Assembly: GCA_035771175.1 (NCBI GenBank)
Contig: CM069613.1
Coordinates: forward strand, 2,267,501 to 2,331,500
Direction: 5' to 3'
From: Paratinospora sagittata
Taxonomy: Eukaryota > Streptophyta > Magnoliopsida > Ranunculales > Menispermaceae
DNA: 64,000 nucleotides
A model generated the notes under the pieces. The model saw only the letters and a list, made by a program, of their open reading frames with translations. It did not search any database and was not told the origin of the DNA. Below are positions 1-12,011 of this stretch, piece after piece (the stretch's first letter is position 1; each line of letters begins with the position of its first letter). The position numbers and the translations under genes are program-made.

Positions 1-1857
1 AGCATATTAGGGTTTGTTTTCCTTTTCTCTTTTAAGCTCTGTTCATGGAATCATGATGTCTCTTGCTTTCTCTGCAATGCAAAAGGGTGGACTATATTCA
101 AGTGTTTAAGGGTGATCACAAATTATTGAAAACATCTTATTTTTTGTGTTCAATTGTCTAAAGAATAAAGATGGATACAGTTTTTGTATTCGAAAATTCA
201 AAAAAATATCAAAAATAAATTTGGTTCAAAATATTTTAAAATTAGTTTTGGATTGTATTTTTATTTTAATAAAATGATAAAAAGTCATTTTTCAAATGTT
301 CTCTTTTTAAATTGTATTTTTATTTCGATTGAACGAAGTTAGATTCTTAGTCTGCTTTTTGGAACAATGATATGGGCTAGAATTACAGTTGAAGTTCAGT
401 TTCCAACATCTATTGGCAATGCGATCCAACCAAAGTTGGCCCATTTCTGAAATCATCACAACACTTTGAAAAGCCTCTATTGTATTCATATTTATTTAAT
501 TTGTAAAATGACCATCAGATTTTATTTATATTATTTATAAAGTCAAAACTTTTTATCGAAGGTGCGCCACTTTTTCTAAAAATATCAAAACTACCCATTT
601 TTTTATTAATAATTAACTAAAATTATATTTAACTTTAAAAACAAGAAATAAGGATATTTTTTGTAAAATACCACAGCTTCCTAAAAGGTTGTCACGTTGT
701 GTTGTTATAGTTAAGCATTTACAGCTGGTGTAACAATTTTCCTTTATTTTATTTTATTTTATTTTATTTTTTTCTACTTTTTATAATATTAATAAATATA
801 AGACAATCTCCTTTTTTTTTTACTAATTCTTAACCTTTTTGACATTTTTTTTATAACTTTGCACGTACCAATGGACTAGTCTAAATTTAAAGCAAATTAA
901 TAAAATAAAATAAAAAATGTAAAAAGGGCATCTTTTTCCTTATGAAATAAACCATTATTTATCAGTACTTTAACCTGATTTTGCATTATCCTCTCTCAAT
1001 GTTAGAAGATGGATGAACCTTCACAATTACTTATATAATTTCAACATTAAAAAGATGCTCATTTGAAGAAGATAAAAGGAAACACAAGAAGTTCAAACAA
1101 CAATATACATTTACTGCTTTTCTAAGTCCTCCATGCTTATAAATTTATAATGGAAAGGGTTTGTATAATCCTTACAAAATGTGGAGGAGCTAACAAGAGT
1201 GACAATTTATAACAATGGTATCTGCAACTGCTAATTCTTTATTGAGATGATAAAACCATAATCATATAGGATCAAGAAGTTCAATTCAACTGCTAAGTTA
1301 TCGAAAATCTAACAGTTACAGTCTTCAATCACATTTCAACAGCCCTTGAAGCAACAGAATCACCTTCAGAAACATCTTGACCATGGAAGAAACCTTATTG
1401 GAAGTCACTAAACTCAACCGAACGGTTACTTAAATCTGCCTTCCAACTACATAGCCACTCTACTCATAATGAAAAAAGTGACCCTTTTTATCACAAGATT
1501 ACATTAATTCTTCATTTCTGCAGTACATCCTGCCAATAAGAATCATTTTAAAGAACAGGCAGGCACAAAGCACCGGAGGCCACTTAAGCGCCATAGAAAC
1601 AAGGTCGGCATATAAGCCCCACATGGAAGCAGGCAAAGCCCAAAGATAAATAGTACAAATCCCTCACAACAAGGTCCATAAGACCATAGAATTACAACCA
1701 TGGTTGCCCCACTATTTTGTTGGTAAGGGAACTTGAACCCTCCCCACTTGTGAAAAAAGTGACAGTTGAATCCTCAATATTCTTTGCTCAATTTCACTCA
1801 TGAAGTGACCAACCTTCTTATATCAGCAATGTAGGCATTGTCCCAATTCAAAATCCT
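1..1857. other. AT-rich intergenic DNA and probable 3' flank of the PORR gene
   Basis: No coding region is supported; the longest open frame (about 60 codons) has no recognisable content. Roughly 1080-1857 is less AT-rich and lies just downstream of the PORR stop codon, so it may hold that gene's 3' untranslated region. The first kilobase is dominated by A/T runs. Confidence 0.5.
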
Positions 1858-3120
1858 TCATTCCATTCCTGGCTCAATCTCTTGCTCATCAGAATCAACA
1901 TTTTTAATAGCTACCCTTTCCATCTCATTTTGAATCGCTTGCCTCTTCAATCTCATCTCCTCTGCTCGCCTCCTTTGCCCTTCTTCTAACAACTCGACAA
2001 ACTTATCTTTTATCACAAGCAAAGGATCCCGCTCGATCAATTCGTCATTCTCATAAGCTTCCCTAAGCATCCCAGTTTTAATCCCATCTTTCAAAGACAA
2101 GTAAAAAATACCCGAATGCCTGGTAAAAACACTGGCAAATGCATTAGATAATCGGTACTCTTCTCTAAGCTTTCCCACTGTAGGCACCGGAATCCTCTTA
2201 AGAAGCGACAACGAAAGCAATTCGTGAAGAACTCCAACCGTTCTCTTCTCCATCTCCGGCGACGCTTGATCCAAATTTGAGGCGTTGGAGTAAGGTGATA
2301 TGTATGGAAGCTCCATCCAATCTCTCACCCATTCCCTCATTTCCTTCTTTATAAAGAACCCCGAAGGAAGCCGCCAATTAAACGATGGCCGGATCCGAAT
2401 CCCCGTTAACCTCGATTCCTCCTCAGCTCTTTCCTCAATCACAGATTGGGCAAACTCATCATTCCACGAAACCAATTCCAAGAACGATTTGCCCTCGCCT
2501 GGATTCCCGACCAACCGGAAAAATTCTGGGTACTTAGGCACCAAATTGCATAAAAAATCATTTGGGAACCCAAATTCCCTCTTCATGTGTACCAATTTAT
2601 CAGCACTAATCACTCTATCCCTAGACATCATCAACAATTTACACAACTTAGCAACTAACAAATGCTCATTCTCTTCTTTAATCCGATTTTCATCGTCTAG
2701 AAACCGTTGAAGACGATCGCTAACGCGAACAAATTCAACTAACTGGGTTTTAGGTTTAATTCTATCTAAGTAAATATCAAACAAACCAGGGTACCGACTG
2801 AGAAAAGTTTTGATTTTTATCGAAAGGCGTAATCTTTCTCTTCTTTTTTCAAGATATCGGAGAGGAATCACCTGTCCGGGTTCGTTTAGAACCTCTTTGA
2901 CGACTCTGCTGCATTGACGCCAGATCTTGTCGTTCTCGATCGCTTGGTCTAGTTTGTGATCCTTGCGCCAAACGACTTTGAGGCTTGAGATCGAAGCGAA
3001 TTGGATCCAAACCCTAGAATTGGATCCAGAGGGTGAAAAGGCGGGAAGATTTGAGTACCAATCGATTGAAGAAACCCTAGAATTTTTCAGATTGGAAGCT
3101 ATGGAGCGAATTGAATGCAT
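1858..3120 (-). CDS. PORR-domain organelle RNA-binding protein (WTF9/RPD1-like)
   Basis: An intact, intronless frame of 420 codons. After a Ser/Arg/Asn-rich N-terminus that looks like a mitochondrial or plastid targeting peptide (residues 1 to about 45), the protein resembles the plant organelle RNA recognition (PORR) domain over about residues 48-370. Family-like stretches include VVWRKDHKLDQAIEND, FLSRYPGLFDIY and FTRHSGIFYLSLK. PORR proteins bind organellar introns and promote group II splicing (for example WTF1, WTF9, RPD1). The C-terminus is a charged Glu/Arg-rich helix (about 370-415), also usual in the family. The first Met is used because the frame fits family length and the upstream DNA looks like a promoter. 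The family is clear; the exact orthologue and target intron are not. Confidence 0.9.
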   Translation of the reverse strand: MHSIRSIASNLKNSRVSSIDWYSNLPAFSPSGSNSRVWIQFASISSLKVVWRKDHKLDQAIENDKIWRQCSRVVKEVLNEPGQVIPLRYLEKRRERLRLSIKIKTFLSRYPGLFDIYLDRIKPKTQLVEFVRVSDRLQRFLDDENRIKEENEHLLVAKLCKLLMMSRDRVISADKLVHMKREFGFPNDFLCNLVPKYPEFFRLVGNPGEGKSFLELVSWNDEFAQSVIEERAEEESRLTGIRIRPSFNWRLPSGFFIKKEMREWVRDWMELPYISPYSNASNLDQASPEMEKRTVGVLHELLSLSLLKRIPVPTVGKLREEYRLSNAFASVFTRHSGIFYLSLKDGIKTGMLREAYENDELIERDPLLVIKDKFVELLEEGQRRRAEEMRLKRQAIQNEMERVAIKNVDSDEQEIEPGME

Positions 3121-3280
3121 GGTTTGGGAATTTTGAATAAACGACCGTTTAAACCCTAATTTTAAGAGCAGAAAGGTTTGTTCTTAATTCTTATCTTGCT
3201 AGGAGTTCAAGGCTTCGCCACAACAATGGGTAGATCTTAAAACCCAAGTTCAAGGCCCAAATCCCTGATTCAAGCCCAAT
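3121..3280 (-). promoter_or_regulatory. Proximal promoter of the PORR gene: telo-box and two site II elements
   Basis: Just upstream of the start codon lie a telo-box (AAACCCTAA, 3151-3159) and two site II motifs on the minus strand: TGGGCC (complement at 3254-3259) and TGGGCT (complement at 3273-3278). Telo-boxes combined with site II (TCP-binding) motifs are typical of plant housekeeping and organelle-biogenesis genes, which fits the encoded protein. No clear TATA box was seen. Confidence 0.55.
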
Positions 3281-3289
3281 ATTGAAATT

Positions 3290-5375
3290 TCGTTTAATAT
3301 TCCATTTTATAATTTATTTTATTTTATTTTATTTTTCTTATAACTTTTAACCAAAAATTGCTAGTTGGGGATAGATAGGTATATAGTTTTTATGGTATTG
3401 TAAAGAAATTTATTGAACAAATAAGGTTAAAAAACTACTAATCTCCAAGTGCCCTATTTGCTTCTAAAGACTACTTAACCAAATTATTAGCCCAAAAATT
3501 GATATATAAATTAATAGGAAAAATAAATTAATAAACTGAAATGTTTAATTTATATCAGTCTTGAAAATAAAAAAATAAAATAAAACAAAAAAGCCTGATT
3601 CAGGTGTTATTGAGGTGTATGTCTGATCCAATTCTTAAGATCAAGAAATTAAAATTTTAATTAATAGTTTTAAGTTTTTCAAAAATTAATCCAATCATCA
3701 TCTTGGGAAAAGAGTAAATCTTTTGTTTTTTTTTTCATTTCATTTAATAGTAATTATAAAAGAACACATTGGAGCCATTAATTTTGGACTTATTGGATGA
3801 TTGTTAGCCTCATTGCTTATGGGCCTTTTATGTTATGACTGATTAACCAGTGGCTCACCTATAGGCCCCTTTCTAAAAGCCCTTCTATGCAACAAGGTTT
3901 AATACCAAAACTATTCTACCAAGGTCGGGAAAAATGCGGGCATACACAAAAACGGTTACAGACAACCCTTTATACTAAAAAACATGCAGTGTATTCATAT
4001 TCGGTCTGCTTTTAAAATAGGCATTAAATTTTTTGTCCATACTTCTATTCCTATAAAAACCAAGTTGCCCGTATTTGTTTGTTTTTTTCCCGTATTATAC
4101 TTGTATTTTTATATCATTTTTAAATATAAAATATAATTATACATAACATAACATATTTAAATATGTTATAATTATACATAACATATTATCTTTATATATT
4201 TTTATTAAAAGATCAATTTAAAAAAAAAAAAACTAATTAAAGATAACAATTGATATTTAATAATTAAAAAAACATATAAAATCTTTACATAATGATTGAT
4301 ATTTAAAATGTCTACCTCTTCTTTTAAGAAACTACAAAGTGGGCTACCATTTCCAAGTTGGATTAATTAAATTGCAAGTTCTCATATAAAAAAATGCACA
4401 ATTATCAAAGCTTGTTATGTAATAAGTAATTATATTCACAACAATACTTACATACATCAATTAGGTAGGCGAATTGAAGATTTACAGATTGTGATATTTT
4501 TAAATAATCCCTTTTTTCACATTAATTTGCCTTAATTGAATAATAAGTTGGGACCAAAGCTAGTGATTCAAAGGTCATAATACATAATACATGTACAATT
4601 AGGCCCTACAATTAAAACATTACCAATCAAACATAGGAGTGATAATGACCAAAAATAAAAAAATAAAAAATTTAGTATCATTTCTTTTTATTTGGTTTTG
4701 TATTTTGTAAATGTTCAGTTTGGCTATAGTTTTAGAATTTTACAAATAGATGCATTCAGTTATATTAAAACATTTTATATTTAACCAAGTTCAAGAAAAT
4801 TGTAGAATCTTAATTTGTTTAGAAAGTTTAGTTTTAGTAAATATTGAGCTAAAATTGCAAGACAATAATTATGGATTTTAATATTTATTTAAAATATAAT
4901 TATTGTTATTATCTCATTTTAGCAACTCTAAGCATAAATGCATAAATATGTGGTATCTGGTTTTAATGCTTTAGTCACACACTTTTTTCTTTGCTTTTCT
5001 TTTTTATTATCGATTTTCTGGCATTCGAGAAGTGTCATATTTTCCTTTAGACGAGACTAATTCTCTCAAATTAGACATAACAAAGTTATTTGGGTTGACC
5101 CTTTCAACAGAGACAGATAAATAAGGACACGTTCAGTTCCGAACTCGATATCTGAATCTCAACTCTACTTATACTCAGTTTCTTAATATACACATTTTTT
5201 ATATTATTTTTAAGAATATTTGAATTGTCTCGAATTACATATTAATTATGTGATTGGAGGTAATCTAATCATTTTTTAAAATGTGGGTTTTCTACCATAA
5301 TCATTACTCTTTTAACTTACCATTAAGATGATTTCATAAAATAAAATAAAATAAAAACTTACCATTACGACTGTA
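3290..5375. other. Gene-free AT-rich interval
   Basis: A/T-rich, low-complexity sequence with no open frame worth calling and no structured repeat that I could delimit. Confidence 0.5.
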
Positions 5376-5379
5376 AGAC

Positions 5380-5990
5380 TATGTTTACCCCATGTGGCGA
5401 AGAGAGCCACGGATCATTTGCGGCTCTTGAGGTCCAAGAGTTCAGATCCATTTCCGTCTGGCCACGCTACACACAATCCTTGCCCCCACCAAATCTGCGT
5501 GACAGCGACAAATCTCAAGTTTCGTGCCCCAAAAAAGATAAAAAATGGGTCACTCTCAGCCGTCCAATCTCAGTATCTTTGACTATCTTTATCGCAGATC
5601 CGATTTCACTGTTCCCGTACTCCGCTCCCCTACAAAAAAAACTGTACATCCTCATCATTATCCACCGTACATCTAACCTCGTATTACTCCCATCCGTATT
5701 CCCCGCATTTTACGTCGATCTTCTCGACACGTGTTCACTTGGGGATTAACACATTCTGAACTGACCAATAAGATTTTGAAACGGGTAGCGAATTAGGCCC
5801 ACAGTGACGTCGGCAGAAATCTTGGTATGGTGCATCGTGGGGAGAAGTACTGAAGGACGAGGGGCACGTCAGCGGGAGACACGTTTTGGGATTAGTGACG
5901 TAGCAACAGATTTACACGTGTCAGATGCTCATGAGGTATGGTGGTTTAAGGGGTTAGGTTGGTGGTACCACTTGGCGCGAGTTAGTGATT
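5380..5990. promoter_or_regulatory. GC-richer island with a cluster of ACGT (G-box/ABRE/TGA) motifs
   Basis: About 600 bp that is clearly less AT-rich than both flanks. It holds at least five ACGT-core motifs within 200 bp: ACACGTGT near 5727-5735, TGACGTCG near 5805, GCACGTCA near 5862, TGACGTAG near 5896 and ACACGTGTCA at 5914-5923. A CCAAT box lies near 5765 and GATA/I-box-like words lie in 5540-5600. Such clusters bind bZIP and bHLH factors in ABA- or light-regulated promoters. No gene was found directly next to it: the PORR gene starts 2.3 kb to one side and the ERF gene 6.5 kb to the other. It could be a distal enhancer, the promoter of an unrecognised or lost gene, or part of an inserted fragment. 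The open frames across it (up to 122 codons) match nothing I know. Confidence 0.4.
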
Positions 5991-6583
5991 GAGGCAATCT
6001 AAGTTAGAAATTCCAACAAAATCTGTTATAAAATCTTTTATGGCAGTTTTTTTTTTTTTTTTTGAAAAAAAAAATAATAATAACTTAAATTGGGAAAATA
6101 AATAATATACAAAAATAAATAATTTTCAAAGAAGTATATATTTTTTATACATAGGAGTTCCAAAAATGATCATATTACAATAAAATATTTTTGTTGTGAA
6201 AATAACAAAAAGTCATTGGTCAAAGAAGAAAGGCATTAAAAAAAGATTGAAAAAAAGTTGATAATATCAGAACTTGTAAATATTTGTCAATTTAAGCTTT
6301 AAAATTGGTTTATTTAAAATTAATATTTCACCAATAAGGAGTTGGTTCGCTAGTTCGATTGGTGAACTATGAAGTAAGATTGAGGGACTTATCACGAGTT
6401 CAAGACCGTCTGCAAAAAATTGGTACAAAAAAAAATAATAATAATGTTTCATAATCACAATTTAAGAATATTTGCATTTTAATTAAGGATCATAGTGTAT
6501 AAGCAAAGTAATATCTTCAATCATAACTCATATGTAACATCTTCAATCATCAACTCATATGTAATTTCAACCTATTTATTTTA

Positions 6584-6887
6584 AAATGTGTTTTTGGTTG
6601 GTGAAAAAATAGAAATTTTCTCCGAAAAATAATAATTTTCTTAAGAAAATTTTATTTTTAATGTTTGGTTGGCAAAAAATATGAGAAAAAAATTTAAAAA
6701 ATTTCTCAAGCCCACTATTTTCTCAGATAGAGGGGTGAGAAAAAAAAATTATTTGTACTAAATTTGAAAAAGTTACAATTGTATAACTGAATAACTAACT
6801 AATAATTAACTATAAAAAAAATTTCTCACGTACATTTTCTAGAAAAGATTTTTTCACGGAAATTTTTTTTAGCTACCAAATACATTC
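6584..6887. mobile_element. Tourist-like MITE, copy A
   Basis: A non-coding AT-rich element of about 304 bp flanked by TTA (6581-6583 and 6888-6890). Its ends are imperfect inverted repeats (AATGTGTTTTTGGTTGG at the left; complement of ACCAAATACATTC at the right). Its interior matches the element at 10249-10503 along its length, including TGTTTGGT, TTTCTCA, GGTGAGAAAAAAA and ATAACTAACTAATAA words. A TTA target site and TTTGG-type ends suit PIF/Harbinger (Tourist) MITEs. Confidence 0.6.
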
Positions 6888-6890
6888 TTA

Positions 6891-7620
6891 GTTTTGTTTC
6901 AAATTTTTTTTTTTTCATAGATTATGATTCAATAATACCACATACTATATATATAATTTAACTATTATTTTAAAAAGTTAAAACAAATAAATAAAAATAA
7001 GGATGAGATTGAGTCCCTCACCCAACTTCAACTAGTCCTCATAACAAGGAATGGACCAAGATCATCCCAAACATACTTTCCTAAAATGAGGGTTGGCCTT
7101 AAGAAGAGGCAGGTCAAGGGCCCCTTATGTTGCCCTATTATTGCATAACTTATCATACTATATATGCATCAATGAGTTTGTAGATGCAAGATTAGAGATG
7201 CTTGAGAAAACATGTTCCCCCACGGATCAACACAACACCATATGTATCAAGATGCTACTGATCCAATCACGCAGGGAGGATATGTTTGTAGCACTTCTCA
7301 ATCCCAAGTTCACTCATAAATATTGAGAAAACATTAATTAGTTATAAGAATGATAATAATTATAATGGTAATCAAGAGCTAATTAATTAGTTTTGCATTA
7401 AAAAAATAATAAAATAAAATATAGCTCTAGAATTTGAAATGTAGTATACATATTCATCATGTATCAACACTAATCACTTTTGAAATCTTAAGCTATGATT
7501 TCATTTTATGTGTTTTGGTAACTTCTTTTTTAATTAGAATTTAAGAAAATTAAAGGTTAAAATTAGAGTTACTTACAAGTAACTTTGCTCAAACCAACGC
7601 ATCAAGAAAAGTACGAGCTC
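6891..7620. other. Gene-free interval
   Basis: Mostly AT-rich. A 77-codon open frame at 7093-7326 lies in slightly more complex sequence, but I recognise no family and no splice partners. Confidence 0.4.
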
Positions 7621-7623
7621 TTA

Positions 7624-7839
7624 GGTTCTGTTTGGTTCAGTACCCTAAAATAGTTTTCAGGGTACCTAAAAAGTACAATTAGAAAACTTTGAGAAATGAT
7701 ATTTTTATTTTTTTGTGAGAGAAAATTAGAAAAATATTTTTCAAAAATTATTCCACCAAACATGTTTTTTACTGTATTTTTTTTTCTTTTACTATTTGAA
7801 AATTAAAAATAATTTTTGGGTTAAAAACCAAACACAACC
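7624..7839. mobile_element. Tourist-like MITE with TTA target-site duplication
   Basis: A 216-bp AT-rich element with terminal inverted repeats GGTTCTGTTTGGTT (left) and the complement GGTTGTGTTTGGTT (right), one mismatch in 14. It is flanked on both sides by TTA (7621-7623, 7840-7842), as expected for PIF/Harbinger-type insertions. No coding capacity. Its interior differs from the pair at 6584 and 10249, so it is a separate subfamily. Confidence 0.65.
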
Positions 7840-7842
7840 TTA

Positions 7843-9435
7843 GTATCATGAGAAACTCGTAAGTCGAACCCTAAATAATGTCAACGACCGACTCATTACG
7901 CGTTCGCTCAAGGGCATGCATTTCAATAGTAATATGAAATCATATCATTTTATGCAATTCAAATCTAGCTAGTTGATGGCACACAATGTGATAAAATTCC
8001 AATTGTTCCACTATAATTAAACAAAGAATATCTCTCAGCTCTCACAGGCTTGCCTTTTTGAGATAATCCAACAGGAAAAAGATAAGGGAAATTAAAAGAG
8101 AGATTTGGCAGAGTTCACTAGACCATGTTTTAGGGCTCTTGCTACACTAATTAGGTCTCTTTCTATTCTCACTCGTCAAAGTCTTAAAGTTGTAAGGAGG
8201 TGGTAGCTCCCCCAAATTCCGGGCAACCCTCTTTACACAAAAGTAAGTGTTTGTAGTGCAAGTGCAGTTTTGGAGTGTGTGCAACAATTCCTCTTCTTAA
8301 AAACCTATCTCCAAGTCCAATCTCTCTTTGCATTCTCACAAAAGTAGTGTTGCTGATCAACTTCAAAGCTCCAACCAGCTCCTCATCTCATCAAGTTGGG
8401 AGCCCACATCTTCCCTTTTTCTATTTTTCATTTTATTTTTACATTTTCAATCTCATCTTTTAAGGAACACCCACAACTTTTATATATATATATATGTTTG
8501 TAAATCTATAGTACCATTTATATTTTTTGTTGCAATTCTTCAAACACCAAGGTGTGGGGTGGACACCCTTTTTGATTTATGGTCTTTTAGGAGTTTCTTT
8601 TGGCCATTGATTTCATGCCTATTTCTATGAATTGCTTGTTTTAGGAAAGCTAAGCTGATTTTGGTGTGTTTGGTCTTATGGGTGGGACCTTGTAATTTTA
8701 CCTTTAATTAAGTTTTTTTGTCGCTTTCAAGCGGTGCACTAGTGACTTCTAAAATAACTCTTATTGTGATTTTTATCATATAATAACATTATTTTTATTA
8801 TAAAAAATATAACTACATGTCCAACTATATTATGTTTATTAGATACATGAGTTTTATAAATTTCAATATGCGTAATAAATGATAATTGTATTTTTTTTAG
8901 TTAAAACATTTTTTTTCTTTTTTTTTCTTTTTTATAAAGGCATTCTTTTAAAAGGCTTGTGTGATAAAAATCATATTAAAAACCACTGTAGCATTTTCAT
9001 TTCTAAAAGAAAATAACTACTTAATTATTTGATATTAGAAGCTCTAATTAATTTTCACAAGCATTAGGGTGTATGCAACAGTACTGTACATTATAATAAG
9101 GACAAGAATGTTACATATTCCAAAATACACATTAGAAAAGGCATCAAAGTGGTGGCATGTCCCTGTTTATTTGAAAATAAAAATAAAATAAGGGTGCCCA
9201 AGTCATTTAACCTTTTATAAAGTGTGTATTAACCCCACCAGACTTGTGTAATAACTTTCTCATCACATCGTTTGAGATATATGGACTACACTGTCCCTCT
9301 CAGTGCCCTCCAAATGGTAACTCAGTTGAAGTGCCAAAAACAGTGACTGCCATGTCTTACCAGCTCCTTACATTTGAAGAGATCTTAATTTCAGGACACC
9401 CAATAATGCAAATTTGTACTTTCTTTCTCAGTTTC
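7843..9435. other. Gene-free interval
   Basis: No convincing coding sequence. The part at 8030-8640 has more balanced composition than its surroundings and could be transcribed, but I found no protein family, tRNA or known microRNA in it. Confidence 0.4.
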
Positions 9436-9449
9436 ACCAAATGCACTTT

Positions 9450-9630
9450 TCTTTTTCTTTTTCTTTTTTTCTTTTTTTTCTTTTTTTTTATTATATTATG
9501 TGACACGATCACACACACCCTTGTATATCGTTAGCCAACATATTGATGAGTGGTATGAGTCTCACTCGAATTTTCCACTTCAAGGTTAAAAGCACTGACC
9601 TCTAACTATTAAACCAACCCACTGTTAGTT
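9450..9630 (-). mobile_element. tRNA-derived SINE with target-site duplications
   Basis: Read on the minus strand, the element starts with a tRNA-like head: a box A-like TGGTTTAATAGTTAGAGG, and about 50 bp further a box B-like ATTCGAGTGAGAC. It ends in a long A-rich tail, seen as a T-rich run at 9450-9490 on the plus strand. It is flanked by near-identical 14-bp repeats, ACCAAATGCACTTT (9436-9449) and ACCAAATACACTTT (9631-9644). Together these define an inserted SINE. No coding capacity. Confidence 0.7.
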
Positions 9631-10248
9631 ACCAAATACACTTTAGTTAATAGAGCTATATAGTTTGAAATTCGGTTGCATATATTAGAGGCATAAAATT
9701 AAAGGAAAGGTTCTGAGAGGGAAAATAAGTAATTTTGATTACAAAATAAGTACAATAGACTTATTAAATAAGCTGCAAATATGTAACCTATTAAGACAAG
9801 AAAAACTATAGATATATATATACTCGGTTTAAAACATTTCCATTATGAGGAGTACTGATCCATATTTGTACCCAAATCTATATTCAAGCTAATGTAACAA
9901 TACATCATATCACCACATCATGAGAGAGAGAGAGAAAAAAAAGAATATCTTTCATTCATCGTACACTACATCAGCATGGATATGGTTTTAGATATAATTT
10001 TTGAATTGTAAAAAATATTTCTCTTCTAGAATTGTAACATAATGTTTTTTTTTTTAAATAATGGGTTTTTTTTTTCTTGGATAGTTTTAGGTGTTGTTGC
10101 TTGAATTCTTACTTAATTTACCCAAATGGGAAGATTTAATAATGTTGAAATAAGTAACACTAAAATATGCTTTTGGTATGTGTTCAACCATTAGGGGATT
10201 GGTAATTTCTATTATTGGAGAAGATTATGCGTTCCCAAAAGGATCTAA

Positions 10249-10503
10249 GAGTGTTTTTGGTTTGTGAGAAAATATTAATTTTTTTGTGAAAAAATTCTAT
10301 TTTTTAATGTTTGGTCAGCAAAATAAATTTTTTTTCTGGCTCACCATTTTCTCAAGTTAGGAAGGTGAGAAAAAAAATTGTCACTAAATTTGAAGAAGTT
10401 ATAATTATATATCTAAATAACTAACTAATAACTAATTATAAAAAAAAATTCTCCAATTCATCCAAAAAAAAATTTTAATGTACTTTAGCTACCAAATACA
10501 TCC
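10249..10503. mobile_element. Tourist-like MITE, copy B
   Basis: A 255-bp element related end to end to the copy at 6584-6887. It is flanked by TAA on both sides (10246-10248 and 10504-10506). Ends: GAGTGTTTTTGGT and the complement of ACCAAATACATCC. Non-coding. It differs from copy A by several small indels, so both insertions are fairly old. Confidence 0.6.
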
Positions 10504-11013
10504 TAAAAAATAATAATGTTTTTTTTTTCTTTTCTTTTTTTTTATTGTGAAAACAGTAGTGGAGAAGTCAAGAGCTAGTCATAGATTCTGTGAACTAATT
10601 GCCTTCGTTTATAGAATAAAACCAACGAAGTTCCAAGTGGTAGTGAGAGAGCATTGTTGCAGAAGACAAGAAAAGAAGTTGACCCATTTTAATTAATTTT
10701 TTGTTAATATTTTATGTAGTTCCCAAGACACAGAAGAGGAGCTAGGTTGAACAAAGATGATTCAATTCAATTACAAAATTCCCTCTTCAATCCATTAATC
10801 AAACATGTTTTAGTGTCCCACTTAGTCTTATTTTTTATTTTATAGATTGATCTATCTATCTATATATATATATGTTTTTTTTTTGTACTTTTTGAAAGTC
10901 CTTTTGACCACTTTCTCATGTTCTCAATTCCTTTTGGAGACAGCCATGAGCTCCCTTGCTTCTTCTTTTTTCCTGATTTTAATTAAGATTTTCTCTTAAA
11001 AAGATCAAATTAT

Positions 11014-11243
11014 TGATGATAGCTTGATACATATTTTTAGGCCCTTGTCTGATAACTACAACTTTTAGGTTAAACGGTTTCTAACATGGTATCAGAGTCT
11101 TAATTTTACAAGAAGTCTTGGGTTCAAGTCTCTTTATTGACAGAATAGAGCTACACGTAAGAAGAAGAGTTAATGATAGTTTGATACACATTCTTGGACA
11201 TTTATCTGATAGCTATAGCTTTTAAGTCAAGCGGTTTCTAACA
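11014..11243 (+). mobile_element. TRIM retrotransposon (about 73-bp LTRs)
   Basis: A 230-bp element with two diverged direct terminal repeats of 73 bp (11014-11086 and 11171-11243). Both end in TTTCTAACA, and the first starts with TG. The first repeat is followed at once by TGGTATCAGAG (11087-11097), the standard primer-binding site complementary to initiator tRNA-Met. The purine run AAGAAGAAGAG lies just before the second repeat, as a polypurine tract would. There is no coding space. This is the layout of a terminal-repeat retrotransposon in miniature. Related repeats occur at 37138-37618 and 45983-46245. Confidence 0.7.
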
Positions 11244-11879
11244 CAAATTACCTTATAAATTTAGCTTCATATATAGGTCCCACATTCAATTACTAAAACT
11301 ATGTTATTATAGTGTGATTGGGATAGATAAATCACATTATTCTTAAACTAACATGTGCTCAAAAGCAGACAAGAAGAACAAGGTTTCATTTGACTTATAG
11401 GGTTCTTATCAAATTAATATTACCATTTTTTATAGTAAGATTTTGATGTGGGGTTGCCTTCCACATCACAAGACATAGCTTATTTTGAATGAATGTCTTG
11501 GTTTCAATAGATTTTTTTTATCATCAGCCTATCTACTCCCCTTGAAAATCTTGAAGGAGACGAGAATTCTTATAGAATTATGTTTGAATTATTTTGCTTA
11601 AAACCCGGAAACACGTGCAAGCATCAGATTAATCAGTAATGACTGTTAATTAAGCTTGGAATTGGATGATTCTATTTGGTTCCTTAACATTTTAATTCGA
11701 GTTTTTATTAATATTCATGAGTTTCTCAGTCGTAGGCTTTTGATCCTAAGAAAACTTGGCATTGTTTCACCATTATAGTCAGCAAAACGATCATAGGAAA
11801 GAACTGACATATTAGGCTAATTAATCATATTCAAATTGGATGGAATTCCCATATCCGAATGCCAGTCCAATGGAATTGC

Positions 11880-11925
11880 AATACATACATACATACATGC
11901 ATATATATATATATATATATATATT
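11880..11925. repeat. (ACAT)n and (AT)n microsatellite
   Basis: Short ACAT repeats run into an uninterrupted AT dinucleotide tract. Confidence 0.85.
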
Positions 11926-12011
11926 ACTATTTTATTTTATTTTTTTAGTTCCAAGTGTGTCAAAAATACAAAAAAGATTTATTTTTAAAGCTGCCCATTA
12001 AGGAAATATAC

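Noticed and set aside
5381..5992. Open frames of 60-122 codons in the ACGT island
   Set aside because: No family resemblance or splice partners; the sequence looks regulatory rather than coding.
6330..6445. Possible SINE (GAGTTCAAGACC box B-like word with an A-rich tail)
   Set aside because: Box A is poor and no flanking duplication was found.
8030..8640. Possible small-RNA precursor or target-mimic transcript
   Set aside because: GGGCAACCCTCTTTACAC faintly recalls miR399-related sequences, but too many positions differ and no good fold was seen.
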